A DNA stretch of 64,000 nt from Streptomonospora litoralis (GTDB taxonomy: Bacteria > Actinomycetota > Actinomycetes > Streptosporangiales > Streptosporangiaceae). Made by a program: the position numbers and the translations under genes. The notes under the pieces were generated by a model. The model was not told where the DNA came from, made no database searches, and worked only from the letters and a program-made list of their open reading frames with translations. This document shows positions 1 through 10,106 of the stretch, piece after piece (the first letter of the stretch is position 1; every line of letters begins with the position of its first letter). The stretch is taken from contig NZ_CP036455.1 of the NCBI RefSeq assembly GCF_004323735.1, forward strand, positions 3,467,101 to 3,531,100, given 5' to 3'.

Positions 1-166
1 GGCGCATCATGCGCCGGGGCGGGACGCTGACCGCGGATTCAACACCCGGGATGGCCGCGCTCGGGCGAATCGCTGACGTGAACGGCTCCCGTCATGCCGT
101 GGAAGCCTGCCTGAATTCGGCTCGCGGGCTCCTGACAGGAAGATGCGGCTCCGTCAGGATTGACCT

Positions 167-1351
167 GTGTCCCTCCAGTCCCTGGCGTTGAGCGAAGTGC
201 ATCCCGAGCCCGGTGACCACAGCGAGGATGACGACGGTGCCGACGCAGCTCTTGCGTTCCGACCCGTCGTCGACCTCGACTCCGGCGCCGTGCTCGCCGT
301 GGACGCCGACCTCAGAGGCGCCGACGGCCGCCGGCGGGCCGAGTGGTCCGCCGATCCCGCGTCGGTGGCCGAGCGGCTGTCCCGGCTCGTGCGCGGCGCG
401 ACCTCCCGCGAATCCCTCCTCCCCCTCGTACTGCCGATGCCGGCGCAGGCGCTGGCGACCGACCCGGAGATCCTGCACCGGTTCGAGGACACGCTGCGCC
501 GGTGCGGGCGGAGGCCGCGCGACGTCACCGTCATGCTCGGCCCCGACCTGCCCCAGGTCCAGCGCGAGCCGCTGGTGCGCGGCATCGCGCGGCTGCGCGA
601 ACAGGGCTTCCGCTGTGCGCTGGGCACCGCCGCGGTGCCACCGGACCTGCTCTTGGAGACCAGCCCCTTCCTGTTGCGTCTGGACTCCGGGATCGTCGCG
701 GGTCTGCCCGACGACGCGCGCCTGGCCTCGCTCGTCGACGGCCTGGCACGCATCGGCCACGGCGCGGGTGTCTTCTGCATGGCCGCGGGCGTCACCTCCG
801 ACCAGCAGGTGCACCGGCTGCGCGAGGCGGGGGTCCGCCTCGCGCAGGGGCCGCTGTTCGCCGATCAGGACTGGGCGCCGGGCGACCGGGTCGCGCCGGT
901 ACCCGCCACCTCCTTGGAGCCGGCGGGCGCGCACGGCGACTCCGGGCCGCCGGTCACCGAGTTCACGACTCCCCCGGTGGCCATGAACACCGAGGCCACG
1001 GCCGAGGAGGTGCTGGACACCTTCAGCGCCGACACCGCGCTGAACAGCGTGGTGCTGATCGACCACCGCGACCGCCCGGTCGCGGTCATCGACCGCGCCC
1101 GGTTCCTCCTGGCCGTCACCGGCCCCTACGGCCACGCCCTGCACGCCAAGCGCCCGGCCCACCGACTGGCCGACACCCCGCGCACCGTCCCGCGCAACTA
1201 TCGCGCGATGGCCGCCCTGCGCGCCGCGGGAACCGACCGCGAGCGCGTCTACGACGACCTCATCACCGTCAACGAGTTCGGCCAGTGCACGGGCATCGTG
1301 CACGTCGGCGACCTGATCCAGAGCCTGGCGCGGGACGCCCAAAGCGGCTGA
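167..1351 (+). CDS. Degenerate EAL-domain protein with C-terminal CBS-like region
   Basis: Encodes 394 residues from a GTG start. Residues ~28-240 resemble an EAL (cyclic-di-GMP phosphodiesterase) fold: the opening FRPVVDLDSGAVLAVDADLRG corresponds to the usual YQPIVDL..G...EALLR segment, but the signature Glu and the ExLxR pattern are replaced by DADLR. Later metal-binding acidic motifs are not recognisable, so hydrolytic activity is unlikely. Residues ~265-390 look like a CBS-pair module (VVLIDHRDRPVAVIDR and, near the end, ITVNEFGQCTGIVHVGDLI). Catalytically dead EAL domains often act as nucleotide sensors or protein adaptors; that role is inference here. It stands alone, with a 743-bp repeat-filled gap downstream. 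Whether the true start is this GTG or a later one cannot be settled from the sequence. Confidence 0.7.
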   Translation: MSLQSLALSEVHPEPGDHSEDDDGADAALAFRPVVDLDSGAVLAVDADLRGADGRRRAEWSADPASVAERLSRLVRGATSRESLLPLVLPMPAQALATDPEILHRFEDTLRRCGRRPRDVTVMLGPDLPQVQREPLVRGIARLREQGFRCALGTAAVPPDLLLETSPFLLRLDSGIVAGLPDDARLASLVDGLARIGHGAGVFCMAAGVTSDQQVHRLREAGVRLAQGPLFADQDWAPGDRVAPVPATSLEPAGAHGDSGPPVTEFTTPPVAMNTEATAEEVLDTFSADTALNSVVLIDHRDRPVAVIDRARFLLAVTGPYGHALHAKRPAHRLADTPRTVPRNYRAMAALRAAGTDRERVYDDLITVNEFGQCTGIVHVGDLIQSLARDAQSG

Positions 1352-1379
1352 CGGCGCATCGCCGAGGCGGTCCGGTCCC

Positions 1380-2094
1380 GCCCACGGCCGGACCTCCCCC
1401 CTATCGGGCGAGGGGTGGTCTGCGGGGGGCGGCGGCGAGGGCGGCAGTGGGCCGGGCCCGCGGTCATCGGGTCGGGTGCTCGCCGGTGGCGCAGCCGACG
1501 GGGCGGCGGGCACCGGCACTGTTCGCGGGCGGCGACCCGGCGCCGGTACGTCCGATATGCCGGTTCGTCCGGCGTCTGTCGTGAAGTTATGGCTGCGGGA
1601 AAGCGCATTCCGCGGCCATAACTTCACGACAGACGGGAGAAGCAGCGCCGAGTCTGTCTGTGGGGCTAGATTCGGCGCCGTCGGATCCACCCGGTGTTGC
1701 ACCCACCGATTGAATCCACCGCCGGAATCCGGTGAAAACCGCGCGTTCGATGCGCCGACCGGCCCGCGGCGGCCGAACGCCGCCCCCGCCGCGCGCTCAA
1801 CCGGCGGGCACCGGACCCGGTGACCGCAGGCCCCGCCCTTCGCCGTCCTCGCCGCCGCTGTTCCCCGTCAGACCGCCCGCCGCCCGGCAGACCAGCAAGA
1901 CCGCACAGCAGACCCGATCCGCTCCGCCGGCCGCCGCCACCGGCGAGCACCCGAACCGGTGACCGCAGGGCCAGCCCACCGCCGCCCTCGCCGCCGCCTT
2001 CGCTTCAGAGCACCCGACACCCGGCAGACCGACAAGACCGCACAGCCAACCCGAGCCGCCCCGCACAGCAGACACTGGCGGGCCGCCCGGTCTG
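1380..2094. repeat. Intergenic repeat family, copies in opposing orientation
   Basis: No convincing gene lies in this gap. It holds one forward-oriented copy (about 1400-1500) of a GC-rich repeat, a 61-nt hairpin (1574-1634), and two tandem reverse-oriented copies (about 1797-1960 and 1961-2070). The two reverse copies share CCCGGCAGACC..CAAGACCGCACAG-type cores. The same blocks recur at 16.75-17.06, 22.64-23.02 and about 50.8 kb. A conserved TATGCCGG motif (about 1558-1565) sits just before the hairpin, as in the 17-kb copy. Translations of the reverse copies share a peptide-like string in several frames, but no start, RBS or stable reading frame is maintained, so I read it as non-coding. 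Confidence 0.7.
1574..1634. repeat. Long hairpin, 25-bp stem with 11-nt loop
   Basis: The left arm (1574-1598) begins GTCTGTCGTGAAGTTATGGC and the right arm (1610-1634) is its exact complement over the outer 20 bp. The inner 5 bp also pair, with one G-U in RNA. The loop at 1599-1609 is GAAAGCGCATT. There is no T-tract, and the stem is far longer than an ordinary actinobacterial terminator. It could still terminate the upstream EAL-like transcript, but its placement inside a dispersed repeat, and the second hairpin of the same design at 17057-17121, suggest it belongs to the repeat element. Confidence 0.85.
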
Positions 2095-3069
2095 TCAGCC
2101 CCGGCGGATCTGGCGGACGCGGCTGTTCGACGGTGCCGGGCGGCGGGCGGCGCCGTCGCCGATGGAGGGGCCGTCGGCGCGGCCGGCTCCCGCGGAGTAC
2201 TCGCTGCCGGCCTCGTCCGCCGCTTCGGCGGGTTCGGGGGCGGGCGCCAGCTCGGTCAGCTCCGGGCGCTTGGGCCGGCGCCCGTCGCCCGAGGAGCGGC
2301 CCAGGGCGCGCCGGCTCAGCCACGGCACGAGGTGCTCGCGGGCCCATCGCCAGTTCTCACGGCGGCGCAGGATGCGCGGCAGCCGCTCGGGCGGAGTGTC
2401 CCACGGACGCGACCAGGTCTCGGAGGGCCCCATCGGCACGCCCAGCAGTTCGGCGATCCGCGCGGCGACGATGCGGTGGCCCGCGGCGTTGAAGTGCAGG
2501 CGGTCCACACTCCAGGCGCGGGGGTCGTTGAGGGCGCCCATGGACCACAGATCGACGATGTCGCTGGCGGTGCGTTCGGCGACGGCGCGCAGGTGCATGC
2601 TGAACACGGCGATCCGGCCGCGGTAGACCCGCAGGAACGGGATCCAGCCGGTGTCGTGGCCGGAGAGGATCACCACGCGTATCCCGGCCTCGCGCAGCCG
2701 CGCAATGCCGGTCTCGAACTCCGCGGCCAGATCGTCGAGGTCGGTGTTGGGCCGCAGCACGTCGTTGCCGCCCGCGTGAACGGTGACCAGATCCGGCGCG
2801 AATCCCAGGGTCTGGTCCAGCTGCTCGCCGAAGATGTGCCGCATGCGGCGGCCGCGCACGGCCAGATTGGCGTAGCGGAACCCGGGCGCAGCGCCGCCCA
2901 GGTGCTCGGCCAGGCGGTCGGCGAACCCGCGGTACTCTCCCTGGGGCGAGAGGTCTTCGAGCCCCTCGGTCAGGCTGTCTCCGATGGCCACGTAGGAGCG
3001 GATGGCTGCGGGCCGCTGCGCCTGATCGCCCTCGGCGGGATTCGTCTCCAGGTCAGTCACATCAACCAA
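2095..3069 (-). CDS. SGNH/GDSL-family hydrolase
   Basis: Encodes about 324 residues of an SGNH-type serine esterase. Block I is AIGDSLTEG (residues ~28-36), carrying the nucleophilic Ser. Block III is HAGGNDVLRP (about 99-108), with the Gly-x-Asn-Asp oxyanion elements. Block V is DRLHFNAAGHRIVA (about 192-205), with the catalytic Asp and His. No signal peptide is visible, so it is probably cytoplasmic; the last ~70 residues are Pro/Ala/Glu-rich and look disordered. The family covers lipases, acetylesterases and thioesterases, and the substrate cannot be told. The longest frame starts with TTG at 3069; a GTG three codons downstream is an alternative, and neither has a strong RBS. The gene is monocistronic and divergent from the SseB-domain gene, across a 256-bp gap. 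Confidence 0.8.
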   Translation of the reverse strand: MVDVTDLETNPAEGDQAQRPAAIRSYVAIGDSLTEGLEDLSPQGEYRGFADRLAEHLGGAAPGFRYANLAVRGRRMRHIFGEQLDQTLGFAPDLVTVHAGGNDVLRPNTDLDDLAAEFETGIARLREAGIRVVILSGHDTGWIPFLRVYRGRIAVFSMHLRAVAERTASDIVDLWSMGALNDPRAWSVDRLHFNAAGHRIVAARIAELLGVPMGPSETWSRPWDTPPERLPRILRRRENWRWAREHLVPWLSRRALGRSSGDGRRPKRPELTELAPAPEPAEAADEAGSEYSAGAGRADGPSIGDGAARRPAPSNSRVRQIRRG

Positions 3070-3325
3070 TCATGCAGCTCGGCCACGTGCACCGGCACAA
3101 GGGCCCACGGCGACGCGCGAGGAGCTCGCGTACGGGTGCGCCCCTCAGCGACATCGACGGGTATGTGTCAACGGGGCGAGGCAAGGGTAGGGCCTGCCCG
3201 ACAAGCATACCTCCGGGTACCACCGAGACGCCTGCACCCTGGGCCGATGGCCGGCGTCGGCCGGACCGTTCGAACGGGCACCGGAGGCATCCGACAGCAC
3301 GAGCGCAAGGAGCCGTTGCATCCGC

Positions 3326-3772
3326 ATGAGCAACAGCGACGCCACCCCGCAGAACAGCGAGCCCGAGTCCGGCGCGCAGTCCGCGGATTTCCCCGTCAAC
3401 GAGGTCGAGCAGGCGCTGCAGGAGGCGCTGGACCAGTCCGGCGAGCAGTCCTCCCCCGATCCGGGGCCCGTCAGCGCCTTCATCACCGCGCTGCGTGAGG
3501 GCCAGGTGTGGGTTCCGCTGCCGCAGGGGTCGGGCACGCAGGACGACGGCTCGGTCGCGCTGCCCACCCTGGAGCTGGAGGGATCGCCGTTCATCCCGGC
3601 CTTCACCTCCGAGCAGCAGCTCGGGCTGCGCAGCGCCGAACTGCCTTACACGGTGCTGGCCACCCGGGAGCTGGCCGAGGCGATGCCGGACGGTGTGGGG
3701 CTGGCGCTCAACCCCGGCAATTCGGCGAGCGTGCCGATCTACCCGGACACCGTCTCCGTCCTGTCCCAGTGA
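3326..3772 (+). CDS. SseB-family N-terminal domain protein
   Basis: A 148-residue acidic cytoplasmic protein. After a polar, probably flexible leader of ~25 residues comes an SseB-like domain: NEVEQALQEAL helix, then VSAFITALREGQVWVPLP, a TLELEGSPFIPAFTSEQQL segment and the LATRELAEAMPDGVGLALNPG end. These are the recognisable blocks of the SseB N-terminal domain (named for enhanced serine sensitivity in E. coli; also common as small stand-alone proteins in actinomycetes). The biochemical role of this family is not established. ATG start with AAGGAG about 14 nt upstream. A strong GC hairpin follows the stop codon, so the gene is probably transcribed alone. Confidence 0.75.
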   Translation: MSNSDATPQNSEPESGAQSADFPVNEVEQALQEALDQSGEQSSPDPGPVSAFITALREGQVWVPLPQGSGTQDDGSVALPTLELEGSPFIPAFTSEQQLGLRSAELPYTVLATRELAEAMPDGVGLALNPGNSASVPIYPDTVSVLSQ

Positions 3773-3782
3773 CGGCCTCCGT

Positions 3783-3820
3783 CCCGCCCGCGGACCGGCT
3801 CGCCGGAACCCGCGGGCGGG
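3783..3820 (+). terminator. GC-rich hairpin terminator after the SseB-domain gene
   Basis: An 11-bp perfect stem, CCCGCCCGCGG (3783-3793) paired with CCGCGGGCGGG (3810-3820). The 16-nt loop itself contains a CCGG/CCGG inner stem. It lies 11 bp past the stop codon of the upstream gene and has no T-tract, as is usual for actinobacterial terminators. Confidence 0.65.
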
Positions 3821-4200
3821 GCGGCTGTCGGCGCGCCGACTGCTCCGCCGTCCGACGTGTGTTCCGACCGACTGCAACGCGCTGACGTTACCCACGTCAC
3901 ATTTTCCGTCCATCACACCAAAACCGACATTCCACACCTGGCGTCTCGCCGCGGGAACAGAGCGCGGCGCGGCGGGCATCGTTCCTGCGTCCGGTCGGCG
4001 ACCACTATTCAACCGCCGCGCTCGCACGTACGATCACCCGAAGGTGCGCCGCTCCCAGCCGCCGGACGCCGACTGCGGCCGCGGCGGCCGGGCACCCGGT
4101 CCCGGCCGAGTGGACGTACTGTGGTGCACGAACGTAATCGCCCGCGGACGGCGCCCTCTCGCCCGCGGGCCGGACGCCCGGAGGTCGAGGTCTGCAGCAG
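3821..4200. other. Intergenic region, no gene seen
   Basis: A 380-bp gap, somewhat less GC-rich than its surroundings between 3850 and 4030 (stretches such as ACATTTTCCGTCCATCACACC). It must contain the promoter of the 722-residue protein gene at 4201; a CGGAGGTCGAGG purine-rich stretch ~15-25 nt before that ATG is the likely RBS. I found no convincing ORF or RNA gene in it. Confidence 0.4.
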
Positions 4201-6369
4201 ATGAACGCCGTCTCCCCGATCTGCCTCACCGACCTCGTCCCGGCCCTGCGCTGGAGCGATCCCGCGATGGTGGGGCCGGTGCTGTGGCACGCCCGCCTGA
4301 TCGAGGGCTGGTGGAGTTCGCTGCCGATCGTCCGCGTCATGGACCTGGCCGGATCCACCTGGCTGTCGCACTCCCTGGCCCGGCTGGCCGCCGAGCAGTG
4401 GAGCCACCTGCAGCTGGGCGAATTCATCCCCTCGCTGCGCTCCGCCCACGTCGACCTCGACGACATCGCCGAGCCGGTGCGCGGCGCGCTCCTGGCCACC
4501 GCGGGCGGCTGGGACCGGCTCGTATCGGCCAGCCCGTCGGCGATCGCCGCCTGGGGGATGCCGGAGAGCTGCGGTCCCCTCGACCTGGTGAGCACCGCCG
4601 CGTGGCGCGCCCTGCAGCCCTTCTCCGACGAGCAGCAGCGCGGGGCCGCCCCTTCGCCCGCACTGATGGTCGAGGCCGTACGCACACTGGCGAACTGGAT
4701 GCCGCAATCGGCGCCCGAACACGTACACAGCGCCCTGTCCTACCTCACCGCCGCCACGGGCGCGGGCCCGGCCGAAGCCCCGGCCGAGCCTGAGGATGCC
4801 ACGCATGCGCAGAGCCCCGCGACCCGGGCCATCCGCACTCTGCGGGCGCTGCGCGCCCAGCGCGACGAGGAGGCGCGCGCCGCAGGCGGAGCCGCCCGAG
4901 AGCAGGACCTGCCGGACCACGAGTCGGCGGGCGCGCCCGCCGATGCGGCCGCTGAGGCGCAGCCGGAGCCCGGATCCGTCCGCAGCTCCCTGCTGGGCCC
5001 CGACGGCACGCTGCGCCGGCCCTCCTTCGGGCCGCCCAAGGGACAGGGCGGCGAGCAGCCAGCCCAGCAGCCGGCCGAGCTGGGCCGCCATCCACTGGTG
5101 GATCTGCTGGAGGAGTTCTTCCGCAACTGGACCGAAGTGGAGCGCAACGTCGCCGCCGAGCGGCTGTTCGCCTCCGACCCCATCAGCATCCGGCTGCTGG
5201 CCGACCAGCTCGGCGTGGACCTGCGGGAGATCCGCAACGCGCAGCGCACCGTGGAGGAGCGGCTGCTGCAGTGGCTCGGCTCGCCCGGCGGCGCCCCGCT
5301 GACCCGCCACATGCGCGAGCTCTCCGATCACCTGGGGTCGGCCGCCACCGTCGACCACCTCATCACCGCCCACACCGACCACCCGGTGGAGGTGCCCGCC
5401 CTCGGCACGCCGCTGTGGCGGGTCGTCATCACCCTCTTCACCGACCGCCGACTGCACAACGGCTGGCTGGTGGCCGACGATCCGCACCGGATGCGGTGGC
5501 AGACGCGGGAGATGCTGGGAGACGCGCCCAGCATCTCCGACGCCGCCATCCGCCTGGGGCGGCTCGGAATCCGCCAGCAGGCCGTGCGCGCGTGGCTGCT
5601 GAGCACGCCCGGGGTGACCATCCGCGAGGGCCACGTGCTGGTCGACCCCTCCATCCCGGTGGAGAACGCGCCGCCCGGCCCCGCCTACGGCACCCCGCCC
5701 GACCCCGGCCCCGAGGTCGACGGGAGCACCACCGCCAACGGCCTGCCCATCCGGCGCCGCCCCGGCGGCGAGGCACCCGCCGCCCCGGAGCAGACCGAGC
5801 AGCAGCCGCAGCCCGCGGCGCCGCAACCGCCTCGGGTGGCCGCCTCGGAGCGCTGCTTCCGCGCGCCCGACGGCCGCTGGTGGCACCGGGTGGACGTCTC
5901 CGGCGACCATCTGCAGGGCGCGCCGGTCACCGTCCCGCCCGGATACGCGACGCACCTGGGCCTGCAGCCGGGCCGGCTGCTGTGCCTCACCGCCCCCGGA
6001 GCCGACCTGCTGGTGCTGGTCTGGCGCGACCAGCCCGCCTTCGACTCGCTGCGCCCCCTGCTGCGGCGCCTCTCGGCGCAGGCGGGCGACCGCGTGTTCA
6101 TCACCGTCAACGGCGACCGCCTGGACGCACGCCGACTGCCCGCCGCCGACCTGAGTTCACACAGCCCCACCAGCCGCGCGCTGCACCTGATCGGCTACAC
6201 CGCACCCGCGGCCACCGAGGAGGCGCTGAAGATCATCGCGCGCCGTATCAGCGAGGACGGCGCCGACACCCGGGCCGCCGAACCGCAGTCCCTGCTGGAC
6301 TCCCTCACCGAGCGCGGCGACACCGACATCGCCCAGGAATTGGGACCGGCACTCACTCCGGCGCACTGA
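4201..6369 (+). CDS. Large protein of unknown function with sigma-region-4-like HTH
   Basis: A 722-residue soluble protein that I do not recognise as a named family. Residues 1-185 form a mostly helical, Trp-rich N-terminal domain. Residues ~185-300 are a low-complexity Ala/Glu/Pro linker. Residues ~300-360 contain a segment (RLFASDPISIRLLADQLGVD, then REIRNAQRTVEERLLQWL) that reads like the helix-turn-helix of sigma-70 region 4. Residues ~365-510 hold a second helical region (WRVVITLFTDRRL, then a possible HTH at ISDAAIRLGRLGIRQQAVRA). A second disordered linker (510-560) precedes a C-terminal domain beginning CFRAPDGRWWHRVDVSGDHL. No transmembrane segment or catalytic motif is evident. The two HTH-like stretches suggest a regulatory or DNA/RNA-polymerase-associated role, which is inference. 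It is monocistronic, ending 45 bp before the antitoxin gene. Confidence 0.75.
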   Translation: MNAVSPICLTDLVPALRWSDPAMVGPVLWHARLIEGWWSSLPIVRVMDLAGSTWLSHSLARLAAEQWSHLQLGEFIPSLRSAHVDLDDIAEPVRGALLATAGGWDRLVSASPSAIAAWGMPESCGPLDLVSTAAWRALQPFSDEQQRGAAPSPALMVEAVRTLANWMPQSAPEHVHSALSYLTAATGAGPAEAPAEPEDATHAQSPATRAIRTLRALRAQRDEEARAAGGAAREQDLPDHESAGAPADAAAEAQPEPGSVRSSLLGPDGTLRRPSFGPPKGQGGEQPAQQPAELGRHPLVDLLEEFFRNWTEVERNVAAERLFASDPISIRLLADQLGVDLREIRNAQRTVEERLLQWLGSPGGAPLTRHMRELSDHLGSAATVDHLITAHTDHPVEVPALGTPLWRVVITLFTDRRLHNGWLVADDPHRMRWQTREMLGDAPSISDAAIRLGRLGIRQQAVRAWLLSTPGVTIREGHVLVDPSIPVENAPPGPAYGTPPDPGPEVDGSTTANGLPIRRRPGGEAPAAPEQTEQQPQPAAPQPPRVAASERCFRAPDGRWWHRVDVSGDHLQGAPVTVPPGYATHLGLQPGRLLCLTAPGADLLVLVWRDQPAFDSLRPLLRRLSAQAGDRVFITVNGDRLDARRLPAADLSSHSPTSRALHLIGYTAPAATEEALKIIARRISEDGADTRAAEPQSLLDSLTERGDTDIAQELGPALTPAH

Positions 6370-6375
6370 GCAGTA

Positions 6376-6393
6376 TGTAGACGCACGTCTGCA
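6376..6393. promoter_or_regulatory. Palindromic operator candidate for the Phd/YefM antitoxin
   Basis: An 18-bp dyad, TGTAGACG-CA-CGTCTGCA, with one mismatched pair. It lies 22 bp before the antitoxin ATG and overlaps the expected -35 region of a promoter whose -10 would be TACCGT, five bases before the start codon (possibly a leaderless transcript). Antitoxins of this family normally repress their own promoter by binding such palindromes. Assignment is by position only. Confidence 0.55.
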
Positions 6394-6414
6394 CCGGCCG
6401 GGCTACCGTGAGTT

Positions 6415-6693
6415 ATGCAGAACATCGGTATACGCGAACTGCAGCGGAACCCGCAATCGGTGATCCAGCAAGTTCTGGAGAGCCGCGACGAGTTCGAGAT
6501 CACGGCAGACGGCCGTCCAACCGGTGTCCGGCTCGTCCCGGACCGGTACGAGAAACGACGCCGACTCTCCGGCTCCGACCTCATGGAGATCTCAGCTATG
6601 AGTCCGCTGGAGCCGGGCGACGCCGCGGCTTGGCGCGCGGACATCGAAAACGCGATGGACGACGAGGTCACAGACCCGTGGGAGCGGACGTGA
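6415..6693 (+). CDS. Type II antitoxin, Phd/YefM family
   Basis: Ninety-two residues. The N-terminus MQNIGIRELQRNPQSVIQQV followed by DEFEITADGRPTGVRLVP matches the Phd/YefM fold: a DNA-binding beta-strand/helix start (Ser/Arg-Glu-Leu-...-Asn) and the xI(T/E)..GRP.A.L(V/I)P signature. The acidic C-terminal third (SPLEPGDAAAWRADIENAMDDE) would be the toxin-neutralising tail. Its partner is normally a RelE or PIN toxin encoded immediately downstream, and the stop codon here does overlap a GTG (GTGA), the typical coupling of such pairs. The downstream frame, however, is only 59 codons and does not look like an intact toxin (next entry). A palindromic operator candidate lies just upstream. Confidence 0.8.
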   Translation: MQNIGIRELQRNPQSVIQQVLESRDEFEITADGRPTGVRLVPDRYEKRRRLSGSDLMEISAMSPLEPGDAAAWRADIENAMDDEVTDPWERT

Positions 6694-6869
6694 CGCTGCT
6701 CGACCTCGTACCTACTCCGGCCATCCGGTCGAGATCGTCTCTCCTGCACCGCCGAAGGACTGCGCGCATCGGGCGATACGAACGGGCCCCGCTGATCGTT
6801 CAGCGGGGCCCGCAACGGCTGCCGCAAGTGCGCCCTTCGACGGTGGATCGTCGCAGGCTCAGACGTTGA
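6690..6869 (+). pseudogene. Possible remnant of a PIN-type toxin gene
   Basis: A GTG overlapping the antitoxin stop codon (GTGA) opens a 59-codon frame that begins VTLLD, the way many PIN/VapC toxins start. The rest is Arg/Ser-rich, lacks the further PIN acidic residues, and runs through the suf terminator hairpin (6783-6812) into the antisense of the next gene. A shift of one base after the fifth codon gives SYLLRPSGRDRLSC, which faintly resembles later PIN sequence, so decay by frameshift or deletion is plausible. It may equally be meaningless sequence. Confidence 0.3.
6783..6812. terminator. Terminator hairpin of the suf operon
   Basis: A perfect 13-bp stem, CGGGCCCCGCTGA (6783-6795) and TCAGCGGGGCCCG (6800-6812), with a TCGT tetraloop. 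It lies 46 bp past the last suf gene on the minus strand and could also stop transcription from the antitoxin side. No T-tract. Confidence 0.8.
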
Positions 6870-7212
6870 ATCCGAGCATGCGCAGCTGGTCGCGGCCGTC
6901 CTCGGTGATCTTGTCCGGGCCCCACGGCGGCATCCAGACCCAGTTGATCTTGACCTCGCGCTCGAACTCGTCGAGCGCCGTGCTCGCCTGGTCCTCGATG
7001 ACGTCGGTCAGCGGGCAGGCCGCGCTGGTCAGGGTCATGTCCAGGGTGATGACCCCGTCGTCCACGTTGACCCCGTAGAGCAGGCCGAGGTCGACGACGT
7101 TGACGCCCAGCTCGGGGTCGATGACGTCCTTCAGCGCCTCGCTGATCTCCTCGGCCAGCCCCTCGCCGCCGGAGGTCTCCGGCGCGGTGGCGGTGGTGTC
7201 CTGTTCGGTCAT
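6859..7212 (-). CDS. sufT: SufT-type metal-sulfur cluster assembly factor (MIP18/DUF59)
   Basis: A 117-residue protein, last gene of the suf operon. After an acidic leader of ~20 residues the DUF59 domain is clear: EALKDVIDPELGVNVVDLGLLYGV, MTLTSAACPLTDVIEDQ with the conserved Cys, and INWVWMPPWGPDKITEDGRDQLRMLGF at the C-terminus. Members assist maturation of iron-sulfur proteins; in actinobacteria the gene is routinely the last in the suf operon. Its ATG lies in an ATGA overlap with the sufU stop, implying translational coupling. Followed by a 13-bp-stem terminator. Confidence 0.9.
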   Translation of the reverse strand: MTEQDTTATAPETSGGEGLAEEISEALKDVIDPELGVNVVDLGLLYGVNVDDGVITLDMTLTSAACPLTDVIEDQASTALDEFEREVKINWVWMPPWGPDKITEDGRDQLRMLGFNV

Positions 7213-7694
7213 GAGGCGCCCTCCTTCTCCGTTTCCAGGGACTGGGCGGTCGCGTCCTTCCACGCCATCCAGGCGAGCAGGGCGCATTTGATACGGGCAG
7301 GGTATTTGGACACGCCGGCGAAGGCCACCGCATCCTCCAGTACGTCCTCGTCGGGTTCGGCCTGGCCCCTGGATTGCATGAGCTCGGTGAACTCGTCGAG
7401 CATGCGCATGCCCTCGTCCACGCTGCGCCCGATCAGCAGGTCGGTGAGCACCGAGGCGCTCGCCTGGCTGATCGAGCAGCCCATGCTGTCGTAGGAGACG
7501 TCCTGGACGGTGGCGTCGCCGTCGAGGCCGCCGCCTTCGGTGGCGGGCGCGAGCCGCACGCGCAGCGTCACCTCGTCCCCGCAGGTGGGGTTGATGTGGT
7601 GGGCCTCGCCGTCGTGCGGCTCCCGCAGCCCCTTGTTGTGCGGGTTGCGGTAGTGGTCCAGGATGATCTCCTGGTACATGGCGTCGAGCTGCAT
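7209..7694 (-). CDS. sufU: SufU, zinc-dependent sulfurtransferase / scaffold-like partner of SufS
   Basis: A 161-residue SufU. It accepts sulfur from the SufS persulfide and delivers it to the SufBCD assembly machine. The three conserved cysteines are present: PTCGDEV (residues ~37-41), SMGCSISQAS (~70-79) and the late IKCALLAW (~138-145). The Asp of CGD, which together with these cysteines ligates the zinc, is also there. Length and motifs fit the Gram-positive SufU type rather than IscU. A good purine-rich RBS (GGAGGGGG) lies in the 18-bp gap after sufS. The stop overlaps the ATG of sufT. Confidence 0.93.
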   Translation of the reverse strand: MQLDAMYQEIILDHYRNPHNKGLREPHDGEAHHINPTCGDEVTLRVRLAPATEGGGLDGDATVQDVSYDSMGCSISQASASVLTDLLIGRSVDEGMRMLDEFTELMQSRGQAEPDEDVLEDAVAFAGVSKYPARIKCALLAWMAWKDATAQSLETEKEGAS

Positions 7695-7712
7695 AGCGAC
7701 CTGTGCCCCCTC

Positions 7713-9766
<2,054 letters not shown>

Positions 9767-9773
9767 GTGTGAT

Positions 9774-10106
9774 TCAGCCTTTTGAACTCTGGGTGTCCAG
9801 CGAGACGAGGACGTCGTCGCCGTCGATCTGCACTGCGTAGGTGGCGACCGACTGGGTCGCCGGCGGGTTGATCGGCTTGCCCGAGCCGAGGTCGAAGCAG
9901 GACCCGTGCAGCCAGCACTCGATGGTCCCGTCCTCGACCTCGCCCTCGGACAGGTTCACCTCGGCGTGGGAGCAGATGTCGCTGATCGCGTACACCTCGC
10001 CCTCGCTGCGCACCACCGCCAGCGGGGTGCCGTCGATCTCCACGCCCAGCGCGCCCTCGTCTGGGACCTCGCTCAGCGAACACGCACGGGTGTATCCGTC
10101 ACTCAT
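9774..10106 (-). CDS. Rieske [2Fe-2S] ferredoxin-like protein
   Basis: A 110-residue stand-alone Rieske domain of the bacterial ferredoxin type. Ligands are visible as CSH (residues ~43-45) and CWLHG (~62-66), giving the C-x-H...C-x2-H pattern, followed by FDLGSGKPINPPA, the proline loop. The gene sits between sufD and sufC in many actinobacteria; it may act as an electron donor or as an early client of the machine, but its role there is not established. Its ATG overlaps the sufD stop by several bases. Confidence 0.92.
   Translation of the reverse strand: MSDGYTRACSLSEVPDEGALGVEIDGTPLAVVRSEGEVYAISDICSHAEVNLSEGEVEDGTIECWLHGSCFDLGSGKPINPPATQSVATYAVQIDGDDVLVSLDTQSSKG

Noticed and set aside
1-166. 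A partial gene at the left edge
   Set aside because: Short frames in both strands lack starts, RBS or recognisable sequence; nothing can be supported there.
1797-2095. Peptide-like strings (RQTxKTAQxTR) repeated in translations of the intergenic copies
   Set aside because: They arise from the DNA repeat itself, occur in different frames and lack starts; no evidence of translation.
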